Below, piece after piece: positions 25,340-32,172 of a stretch of DNA of 64,000 nt (positions are counted from its first letter, which is position 1; each line of letters opens with the position of its first letter). This stretch comes from a virus. Both the position numbers and the translations under genes were made by a program. Under the pieces are notes generated by a model. That model did no database searches and had not been told where the DNA came from. It worked only from the letters and a program-made list of their open reading frames with translations. The DNA is taken from IMG/VR virus record IMGVR_UViG_3300036770_006893, positions 124,001-188,000 of that record; one strand, 5' to 3'.

Positions 25340-25367
25340 ATTATAGTCATTGCGTCGTGTCTGTCAA
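25340..25367 (-). promoter_or_regulatory. consensus sigma70-like promoter of the nucleotide/replication operon
   Basis: TTGACA (25362-25367) and TATAAT (25340-25345), both perfect consensus hexamers, are 16 bases apart. The predicted start of transcription, 6-7 bases after the -10 box, falls within a base or two of the dCMP deaminase ATG at 25332, with no ribosome site between. This predicts a leaderless mRNA. Confidence 0.75.
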
Positions 25368-25399
25368 TCAGAAATTTAAGGTCTTGCAGCAACTTGGTG

Positions 25400-27559
25400 C
25401 TACTCTGGGCTGTTGAACTGTTCTATATTTATGTTTTTGTATTTTTTCATAAATATTTGTTTATTTATAACTTGGTAGGTCTTAGCTCCTAAATTTATAT
25501 CTGTGCCACTAGACGATCCTTCGTCATGTATAGCTAAACACCTTGGCTCGTACATTGTCTTTAATCCTTTGACATGGGCTCTGTATTGCCATTCGCTATC
25601 TTCATAATACATCTTGCTTAAAGAAGTATCGAGAGCTCCTATATTAGCGATAGCGTCTCTTCTCATATATAGCAAACAGCCGGAACAATAACCAACAGAT
25701 CTTCTGATATTACTGTCTGGGTTTTCGTTTGGCGCATATCGAAATAAATTTCTGCCGTTACCGTCGTTATATAATTCTGCACCAGCCTCAGCTATCGTAT
25801 TATTTGGATACAAAGTTTTACCTCCAACTGCCGCCACGGTATTTGCCGAATAAGCAGTAGAGTATAAGTGATTGAGCCAGCAATCAGAAATAATCTCTAT
25901 GTCATCATTTACTAATACAATATCAGAATGTTTATATTTTTTACTGTTTATTATTTTATTATTTGGAATTATGAAGTATTCGTTACTTTTATTTTTGATA
26001 TAATCAATTTTTTCTGGATATTGTTGTTTAAATTTATGTATTATATTGAATATATTAGTATTATTACTATTATCAGTTATTGCTATAGTATAATTAGAAT
26101 ATTTAGTCTTAGATAATATGCTGCTCAGGCATTTTTCCAATTTATCTGTTTGCTTGTAGGCGACTATACTAATTGCTATGTGTTTAGAAAAAAGTGTTGA
26201 TTCTAGTGTGGTTTTTGCAGCCTGATGGTCTACGATTTTTTGTAATTGGCTTCTACCAAGTTTTCCTAGTTTGATTTTGTCTTTGCTATTTAAAGAAAAA
26301 AAGTATTCTAATTGTTGAACGAATTCTTCATCAGAATTTGCTATCAATGCATTTGACCGATTGGTAAAATTAATGCCTTCGTTACCTATGGTGGTCGTTA
26401 AAATAGGGATACCAGACATACCACTATCGCATATTTTACCCTTAATACCGGCGCCCCAATATAGAGGAGCGAGACATAAGCAACTTTTTTTATATAGATC
26501 TTCGATATTATCTATTTTGCCGGTGATAACTATATCCTTATCTTGTCTCGCCTGAGAGATAATTTTATTGCAAATGTTGGGTCCTGCTATATATAATTTA
26601 GGCTTATGTTTTAATTTTTTATATACAGGCGACATCTTGAATGTTCTAAATACTTTTATGGAGTTGAGCGCACCTTCCTTGTTAGGACCGTGAGCATAAT
26701 TGCCAAGAAAAAATATATCATTTCCAAGTTTTGACTTGATGTTTTTTGCATAATGTATGTTACTAAGAATCTTTATGTTTGTGCTATATCCTAACTCTTG
26801 CTCAATATGTTTTTTGTCTTCGTTTGTAATTGCAAAAACCACATCAGCGGATAGATATACGTTTTTTTCTGTGTTTTTTCTAATAGATAGTGCTTGTGTA
26901 CTAATGTCGAGATTTCCGGTGTCGTAGCCTCTCTGCTCTCTAATCCAATGCACATCAACACTATCAACAATAATTTTAGTGCTTGGATAAATTTTTTTAA
27001 CTATATCCATATATTGCGCTGCTATGTCGTACCAACAGAAAATAGCTGCGTCAAAAGTTATATTATTATTATATAAATCTTGTAAATAAATATCCATATA
27101 AATATTATTATCTATATCTGGATAGTAGACTTTTATATTAAGCTTTTGAAGTGATTCTATATATTTTTTAGATATCGGATTATTACAAAAAAAGTAAACA
27201 TTTTGATTTAGATCTTTAGTTAAGATTTTTAATATTTCATATAATCTATTGCCTCCGCTACTTAGATCATAATCTGGTGCCAATGGAGAGAAAACCATTA
27301 TATTATTGGTATTTTTAGACGGCCATTGTTCGCAAGAGTGTGACGGGGTGGGTTTGTTTGCTGTGTAATATTTGAAAACGCGATTCTCTTTGCGTCCAAA
27401 TAGAATATAGTGCTCTATAGCCTTTTGATAATCATCTATATGCGCCAAAGAAAGGTCTGGATTTAAATCAATATATGCTTTATGGTCAAAGTTTTCTGGT
27501 ATCAAATGCATTAGCTTTGATGTGAATCGTCTAATTTCCGGCGTTGATTCCCAAATCAT
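25400..27559 (-). CDS. two-domain glycosyltransferase (GT4-like plus GT2)
   Basis: A 719-residue fusion. Residues about 20-65 carry a short helical motif (YIDLNPDL ... HYILFGRKENR) found at the N-terminus of some polysaccharide enzymes. Residues about 85-430 form a GT-B/GT4-like part, with FFLGNYAHGPNKEGALNS opening the donor domain and LAPLYWGAGIKGKICDSGM as donor-binding loop. Residues about 455-719 are a GT2 domain: ISIVAYKQTDKLEKCLSS, a variant DxD in VLVNDDIEII, and GALDTSLSKMYYEDSEWQYR near the catalytic base. It likely adds two sugars in sequence. Confidence 0.85.
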   Translation of the reverse strand: MIWESTPEIRRFTSKLMHLIPENFDHKAYIDLNPDLSLAHIDDYQKAIEHYILFGRKENRVFKYYTANKPTPSHSCEQWPSKNTNNIMVFSPLAPDYDLSSGGNRLYEILKILTKDLNQNVYFFCNNPISKKYIESLQKLNIKVYYPDIDNNIYMDIYLQDLYNNNITFDAAIFCWYDIAAQYMDIVKKIYPSTKIIVDSVDVHWIREQRGYDTGNLDISTQALSIRKNTEKNVYLSADVVFAITNEDKKHIEQELGYSTNIKILSNIHYAKNIKSKLGNDIFFLGNYAHGPNKEGALNSIKVFRTFKMSPVYKKLKHKPKLYIAGPNICNKIISQARQDKDIVITGKIDNIEDLYKKSCLCLAPLYWGAGIKGKICDSGMSGIPILTTTIGNEGINFTNRSNALIANSDEEFVQQLEYFFSLNSKDKIKLGKLGRSQLQKIVDHQAAKTTLESTLFSKHIAISIVAYKQTDKLEKCLSSILSKTKYSNYTIAITDNSNNTNIFNIIHKFKQQYPEKIDYIKNKSNEYFIIPNNKIINSKKYKHSDIVLVNDDIEIISDCWLNHLYSTAYSANTVAAVGGKTLYPNNTIAEAGAELYNDGNGRNLFRYAPNENPDSNIRRSVGYCSGCLLYMRRDAIANIGALDTSLSKMYYEDSEWQYRAHVKGLKTMYEPRCLAIHDEGSSSGTDINLGAKTYQVINKQIFMKKYKNINIEQFNSPE

Positions 27560-27568
27560 AAAATTTTC

Positions 27569-28507
27569 CTAGTCGATCAAAGAATCTCTAATAATAGTAT
27601 TATAGTTAATTTTTCGGTATGTGGCAATAGTTTTGGATTCGAGATGATACCACTCTATAGTGTAATGGTCGTTATGTTTAATAAATCTACCATATATATT
27701 AGGCTCTTCTAAAAGATAGCAGTAGCTATTATGGGTAATAATTAGGTTAAAAAATTTTTTATTAGGAGCATTATTATTTAATATTTTTATAGCTTTATGC
27801 TTGGGGTGGCAAAAGTTTAGATTATCATATTTGACTATATAGCCAAATATCCTCTCCATGCTGTGAGAAAATGTACCAGCTTGATAGTCGCTAACTTTTC
27901 CTCTTTCATCAGATAATAATGAAAGAATCATTTTGGTATTTTTATTATTAAAGTATTTTTTATATAGTGAAGTTTTAGCCATAAACATATTACCAGCAAC
28001 AAAGTCAGAATTTTTCACAGATTCGTAATCGATGTTGAGTATGTCACATATCACTCGTATATTTTTTGAATTATAGAATTCTCTATTATTGAGCAGCATG
28101 GTCTTGTTGCATAAGACAGCATTATTTTTGTATCTAGTCAGCGTTTTTAGATTTCTCTCAAAAATTTGTTCTGATCCAATCAGATCGTTTAATAAAATTT
28201 CTCTCCAATTGATATGAAACTTAAATCCCCATTGGCTTTTTTTTGAGTGAATTTTTACAAACACATCCTCTTGCACATGCGACAACTGCTGTAAGAATGG
28301 AGCAACATCGACGCCACGATTTTCATGAAAAGATAGTTTGTGGTCAAATTGACTTAGGTCATTCACTATTGCGTACGTATCACTACTTTCGCACAGCCCT
28401 AGGTATAGCTTTATATTATCTGCGACAGGTAGTAATAAGGACTTAAATTCGTTCCATAAGTCTGTATGATACAAGTACAGACATACAGCTGTCTTATTGG
28501 TACGCAT
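27569..28507 (-). CDS. RgpF-like rhamnan/polysaccharide synthesis protein
   Basis: A 312-residue protein of the RgpF type (rhamnose-glucose polysaccharide assembly). The best matches are FHENRGVDVAPFLQQL at about residues 56-71, VFVKIHSKKSQWG at about 78-90 and WREILLNDLIGSEQIFE at about 96-112, a trio characteristic of that family. In bacteria RgpF proteins build cell-wall or O-antigen rhamnans. It follows a two-domain glycosyltransferase with 9 bases between, so the pair probably acts on one glycan. Whether host envelope or virion is the target is unknown. Confidence 0.75.
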   Translation of the reverse strand: MRTNKTAVCLYLYHTDLWNEFKSLLLPVADNIKLYLGLCESSDTYAIVNDLSQFDHKLSFHENRGVDVAPFLQQLSHVQEDVFVKIHSKKSQWGFKFHINWREILLNDLIGSEQIFERNLKTLTRYKNNAVLCNKTMLLNNREFYNSKNIRVICDILNIDYESVKNSDFVAGNMFMAKTSLYKKYFNNKNTKMILSLLSDERGKVSDYQAGTFSHSMERIFGYIVKYDNLNFCHPKHKAIKILNNNAPNKKFFNLIITHNSYCYLLEEPNIYGRFIKHNDHYTIEWYHLESKTIATYRKINYNTIIRDSLID

Positions 28508-28532
28508 AATCCAGAACTATAATATTTTTTAT

Positions 28533-28787
28533 CTATTTAAGGCCAACTGCTATTTTATTGTAAAGTACGAGAGAAACTATCGCCCCCATAACCCCAGCAA
28601 AAACACCGGCAGGCGATAGTGAGTCATATCTACCTATTAAATAGAGTATCGCACCACCCATATAAGAACCGGCAACACCTAATGCCACAGTCTTAACAAA
28701 TCCAAAATTTTCTTCTCCAGGCACTATGGTTTTGGCTATACTGCCAACAAATAAACCATATACACACCATGTTAGTAAATTAATCAT
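28533..28787 (-). CDS. small membrane protein, GlsB/YeaQ/YmgE (transglycosylase-associated) family
   Basis: An 84-residue protein with three hydrophobic segments and the family glycine pattern: GLFVGSIAKTIVPGEENFG, ALGVAGSYMGGAILYLIG and GVFAGVMGAIVSLVLY. In bacteria, members are small inner-membrane stress proteins. Here it lies at the downstream end of the membrane/lysis cassette and overlaps the gene before it by 8 bases. A contribution to envelope disruption is possible. Confidence 0.8.
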   Translation of the reverse strand: MINLLTWCVYGLFVGSIAKTIVPGEENFGFVKTVALGVAGSYMGGAILYLIGRYDSLSPAGVFAGVMGAIVSLVLYNKIAVGLK

Positions 28788-29178
28788 TATTTGCTGCCTC
28801 CATTAAAGTATACACTTCATCATCCGTGAGGTTTATACCAGTTTCCATTATGCTGTTTTGTAGAGCTTTGCCATAAGATTTATACTGATCTTTTGACATA
28901 TTTTGCTTCATAATTCTTTGTAGCCTGAGTCTATTTAGCCAAGAATCTTTTAGAACCACTTCTTGAATATCTTTTTTCATTAAAGAGGCAGCCTCAGTTT
29001 TATCTTTTAGTAGTTTTCTATTTTTTTTGCATTCTTGTATAACTCTGATTAGACTCAGTATCACACCAATAACAATGATTATTGTTATAGGATCTATACC
29101 GTATTCCTTATCTTTTTCGAGATTCATATTAGATATAACTTTTTTAGCAATTTTTTCTAAAGCCATATTTTTTTTCAT
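28780..29178 (-). CDS. single-pass membrane protein of unknown function
   Basis: A 132-residue protein with one membrane segment (DPITIIIVIGVILSLIRVIQ, residues about 29-48) followed by a charged helical domain. I chose the ATG at 29176-29178 because GGAG lies 8 bases before it; a longer frame opens upstream, overlapping the previous gene. The C-terminus (TGINLTDDEVYTLMEAA) is acidic. Its family is unknown. Part of the cassette at 28.5-32.1 kb. Confidence 0.6.
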   Translation of the reverse strand: MKKNMALEKIAKKVISNMNLEKDKEYGIDPITIIIVIGVILSLIRVIQECKKNRKLLKDKTEAASLMKKDIQEVVLKDSWLNRLRLQRIMKQNMSKDQYKSYGKALQNSIMETGINLTDDEVYTLMEAANND

Positions 29179-29543
29179 AGTTTTTTCTCCACAGATGGTA
29201 CACATCCGCAATTTTTGCATTTACAATCTTTACATTTACAGTTTGGATTATTGCACTTGTTTTCTTTTTTATATGATATGGCTTCTGGTTTACCAGTATC
29301 TGTTTTATTTTCTGGCTCACAGTACCCACAATCAACCATTTTAATACCATCACCACTTAGGTATTTGCCTGTTCCTTTACATACTGGACAATTTTTTCTA
29401 GGATATTTTTTTTCTTTATCAATATGTTTCGCCTTAATTATTCCTCCGACAAGGGCAACAGCGCTCGTTGTCGATCCTTCATATCCGTAGTTTGATGCTA
29501 ATAATATAGATCCAATTAATGCAACGCAAAATGTTTTATTCAT
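29175..29543 (-). CDS. secreted or anchored Cys-rich protein with DnaJ-type zinc motif
   Basis: A 122-residue protein. The first 18 residues (NKTFCVALIGSILLASNYG) look like a signal peptide or lipoprotein-like leader. Residues about 50-75 hold CPVCKGTGKYLSG and VDCGYC, a single DnaJ-type CxxCxGxG zinc finger. The last 30 residues are Lys/Cys-rich (CNNPNCKCKDCKCKNCGC), 8 cysteines within 18 residues. It could bind metal or form disulfides outside the cytoplasm. The gene overlaps its neighbours. Confidence 0.6.
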   Translation of the reverse strand: MNKTFCVALIGSILLASNYGYEGSTTSAVALVGGIIKAKHIDKEKKYPRKNCPVCKGTGKYLSGDGIKMVDCGYCEPENKTDTGKPEAISYKKENKCNNPNCKCKDCKCKNCGCVPSVEKKL

Positions 29544-29694
29544 CTGTTTTTCTCCATGGAAAAATTTTTCTTCTGGGCTTAGGCGTATTTATTTCTTCTA
29601 CGCTGTTAGGCGCTATAATTTTTAATACGCCCAATATAAAACTAGCTATAATACTAATTAATCTATTAAGAGCTATTTTGTCTAAGATTTTCAT
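29536..29694 (-). CDS. 52-residue membrane-associated small protein
   Basis: A short frame whose ATG (29692-29694) overlaps the protease stop as ATGA and whose TAA overlaps the next ATG. It has a hydrophobic helix (LISIIASFILGVLKIIA, residues 12-28) followed by a basic tail (KPRRKIFPWRK), the shape of small holin- or spanin-like proteins. No family recognised. Confidence 0.55.
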   Translation of the reverse strand: MKILDKIALNRLISIIASFILGVLKIIAPNSVEEINTPKPRRKIFPWRKTDE

Positions 29695-30617
29695 AAATAA
29701 TTCTCAAAACCATAAGAAGGAAGCTTTTGAACAGGAAAACCGTCAAACTGACTAAATGCATAAGCACCGTTCTGTTTAAGCATCCCTGCTGCTGTGTCCG
29801 CATGGATTAAAAATGAACCATCGGGTATTTTACCCCATTCTGGATGACCTCCATCATTCCACTTGCCCCAACTATTCTGTACTAAAAACGCTGGTTCGTT
29901 ACCAGTATCATCACAAGCTATCCAAGCCATTGCGTGAGCCCAACTGCCGCTGACTCTTGCAAAACCTTTACTATCTCGTTTATTACTAAATCCATAACTA
30001 GAGCACACAGATAAGCCATAGCCATTAGCTAAGGCATCTCGTGCTTCTTCAATTGTTCTAATTAAACTTACTGTTTTGATTTGATGATCGTTGGCAACAT
30101 CTATAACAGGATCGGGTAAACCCCTAGATCCCCAGCTAGCACCTAGATTACCGTTATATTTACTAAGATCAACAACGCCTTTATAATTTTTTCTGACTAA
30201 AATTCCACCACTTTGACTTACAAATGTGGCCGCTCTAGAGCAACTCATTCCTTGACCACCGTGCCCCCTTGCTCCATAAATAGCTTCTGTTGCTCCTCTT
30301 GCTAACCAAGCTTCTCTATCTCTATGTATATCTATTTCTACTGCTCTGGATACATCACAAGCATTGCGTGTTGCATGACTGACACAATCGCCTGTGGTCT
30401 GTCTTTCATTATAAGGATTCTTATCAAACTTCAATACACTTTTGTATGGTGTGCTAAGTTTACTCTTGCCACTATTTTTGATTCTTTTAGCGCCATCGGT
30501 AAAGTAAGCATATTTTGAGCTTTCTAATAGCTCATCAAATATATGTTGCTCCCAAAGACAGCCTGAGAAACCCTTACGATAATTATTATATAAATCATTT
30601 GGAGAAAATCTTGGCAT
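29691..30617 (-). CDS. papain-like (C1 family) cysteine peptidase
   Basis: A 308-residue protein with the C1 triad in order: Cys in TTGDCVSHATRNACD at about residues 72-86, His in GSWAHAMAWIACDD at about 224-237 and Asn in FLVQNSWGKWNDGG at about 243-256. The His and Asn surroundings are textbook papain. No signal peptide is visible. It sits within a block of membrane proteins, so it could be an endolysin-like or virion-maturation protease. Papain-like peptidases of this type occur in environmental phages but are not well studied. Confidence 0.8.
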   Translation of the reverse strand: MPRFSPNDLYNNYRKGFSGCLWEQHIFDELLESSKYAYFTDGAKRIKNSGKSKLSTPYKSVLKFDKNPYNERQTTGDCVSHATRNACDVSRAVEIDIHRDREAWLARGATEAIYGARGHGGQGMSCSRAATFVSQSGGILVRKNYKGVVDLSKYNGNLGASWGSRGLPDPVIDVANDHQIKTVSLIRTIEEARDALANGYGLSVCSSYGFSNKRDSKGFARVSGSWAHAMAWIACDDTGNEPAFLVQNSWGKWNDGGHPEWGKIPDGSFLIHADTAAGMLKQNGAYAFSQFDGFPVQKLPSYGFENYL

Positions 30618-30618
30618 A

Positions 30619-31110
30619 TTATTTGCTTCCTTCTAGACAAGCCCACGATAAAGCCATAAAAGCTTTTACTGCTTTGTCTCTTAGGTCGTCATCTAATGGA
30701 ATAATATCATTACCGATCTCGCTAACAATTACGGCGTTTGTTCCTTCAGATAAGCCATCATATTTATCTTTTATATTCATTTGCAACATCAAGCCAGCTA
30801 AAGAGTTGGCTTGTCTAATTTCTTCTGTGGTTTTGACAACCTCATTTTCGCCATCTAACCTGATTAACACCGCTAAATCAGAATATAGCTCTGATAATCT
30901 TTTACCATCTTTTTTTCTATCAGAAGATCCAGATTTTAGCACGTCTATTACCAACTGGCAGGTTTTTTTAAGCCCCTCATCAGAAGGAGGAGTCACAACG
31001 ACAATATTATCAACTGGATTAGGATTATTTATTGGTAAGTTTATATTTGGTCTAAATAAACCTAATAGTAATAATGCTACGCCTATTGTTAGTAATACTT
31101 TGTTATTCAT
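30619..31110 (-). CDS. membrane-anchored protein of unknown function
   Basis: A 163-residue protein with an N-terminal membrane anchor (VLLTIGVALLLLGLF, residues 4-18), a Pro/Asn-rich linker and a helical soluble domain (EGLKKTCQLVIDVLKSG onward). I chose the ATG at 31108-31110 because GAGG lies 7 bases before it. The soluble part would face the periplasm or exterior if the anchor is a signal-anchor. No family recognised. Confidence 0.6.
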   Translation of the reverse strand: MNNKVLLTIGVALLLLGLFRPNINLPINNPNPVDNIVVVTPPSDEGLKKTCQLVIDVLKSGSSDRKKDGKRLSELYSDLAVLIRLDGENEVVKTTEEIRQANSLAGLMLQMNIKDKYDGLSEGTNAVIVSEIGNDIIPLDDDLRDKAVKAFMALSWACLEGSK

Positions 31111-31472
31111 TTGTTTTCCTCGCCACAAACTGTTGGACTTAAATATGGAAACATTTGATCAGCAACTTTTACTGCTTCATCGCATCCGCTTTTTACTGCC
31201 AAATCACGAGTCTGCTTCCAAGATGCTACTAGCTCAAAAAATATATCATTGCTTTCTGGTGCTACTAGGGTTGGTTTCGGAATTTCTACAGCATCAGTCT
31301 TGGTCGTAAGACTCTTTGCTTTATTGACTAGGTCTTGCAATATTTTTTGTACAGGACTGAGTCTGTCTTTGAATAGGACCCATAGAATAAGTCCTGCACC
31401 ACCATAAAGAGCCAAATCTATAGGCTTTAACGAAGAAGAAAATTCTTCAAAACTTTGAGCATAGTCTAACAT
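31107..31472 (-). CDS. single-pass membrane protein of unknown function
   Basis: A 121-residue protein with one hydrophobic segment (LALYGGAGLILWVLF, residues about 20-34) after a short amphipathic N-terminus, then a linker and a helical C-terminus with two Cys (GCDEAVK, TVCGEEN). It overlaps the next gene by ATGA and abuts the previous one. Function unknown. Confidence 0.55.
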   Translation of the reverse strand: MLDYAQSFEEFSSSLKPIDLALYGGAGLILWVLFKDRLSPVQKILQDLVNKAKSLTTKTDAVEIPKPTLVAPESNDIFFELVASWKQTRDLAVKSGCDEAVKVADQMFPYLSPTVCGEENK

Positions 31473-31856
31473 TTAGGCTGTTCCTTTCTTTAAAAAAATG
31501 CCTGTTTCTCTGAAAATAGTAACAGTAGCATCAATTGAGGCCGAAACCATAATCATGAGAATTTTTTTGATATACCCATGTATAATAGGCTCAACCACAG
31601 ACGGCACAAAGGGAATATCTATAATTAAAAAAGCCTTATCGTAGAAATTATTAATATATTCAATTGCAATATCTTTTTTATCTTTACCCTCTAGAGTTTT
31701 AGCGGTTGATTCAATTATCTGTACTGTGCTTGCGGTTACGAGCTGTAGACTTCTCCACGCTTCGTTTAGTGCTATTTTTTTTACGCTTTGCAGGCTTTCT
31801 TTTAGTTGTTGGTGTACTTTTTCTGCTTCGGCTATTATTAGTTCTTTGGGCGTCAT
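31473..31856 (-). CDS. hypothetical helical protein in membrane cassette
   Basis: A 127-residue protein, helical in the first half (EKVHQQLKESLQSVKKIAL) and hydrophobic in the second (AFLIIDIPFVPSVVEPIIHG, ILMIMVSASIDATVTIF), so it may associate with membrane. The first 146 bases overlap the coding end of the holin-like gene in another frame. No family recognised. Confidence 0.55.
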   Translation of the reverse strand: MTPKELIIAEAEKVHQQLKESLQSVKKIALNEAWRSLQLVTASTVQIIESTAKTLEGKDKKDIAIEYINNFYDKAFLIIDIPFVPSVVEPIIHGYIKKILMIMVSASIDATVTIFRETGIFLKKGTA

Positions 31857-32112
31857 CTTTTGTCGTCTCCTCTTTTTTAATTTCTATTTCAGCAATTTTT
31901 TTAACTTCGTTTCTGCCTCTAATATATCTTGCTAATATGAATACTTGTCCGCTAATTAATATTACGCTTTCTACAGCATGAGATACTATTGTTATTAGTT
32001 CTTCTTTTTGATCATTTTCTTTTAATATACCGGTTAAATATAAACCACTAAATATAAAACTTACTAAAGTAAACCAAAATTCACTAGTTCGATAACCAGC
32101 TTTTATTTTCAT
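31711..32112 (-). CDS. holin-like two-helix membrane protein
   Basis: A 133-residue protein. GYRTSEFWFTLVSFIFSGLY and SVILISGQVFILARYIRGR form two membrane segments within residues 6-70, followed by a long, very basic and Ser/Thr-rich tail to the end. Small two-helix proteins with charged tails in this place are commonly holins. The basic tail is longer than usual and its coding sequence overlaps the next gene by 146 bases in a different frame. Confidence 0.6.
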   Translation of the reverse strand: MKIKAGYRTSEFWFTLVSFIFSGLYLTGILKENDQKEELITIVSHAVESVILISGQVFILARYIRGRNEVKKIAEIEIKKEETTKDDAQRTNNSRSRKSTPTTKRKPAKRKKNSTKRSVEKSTARNRKHSTDN

Positions 32113-32172
32113 ATTTTGAGTCTCCCATAAGAAGCAAGGCTTTTTAAGGCTTTATCTAATTAATTTTTACAT

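Noticed and set aside
31706-31981. Plus-strand open frame with hydrophobic residues in the holin region
   Set aside because: It is the complement of the basic Lys/Arg/Thr-rich tail of the holin-like protein and fully inside that gene.
32100-32160. Direct repeat with AAGGCTTT units as a terminator after the metalloprotease gene
   Set aside because: The repeats are in the same direction and cannot form a stem.
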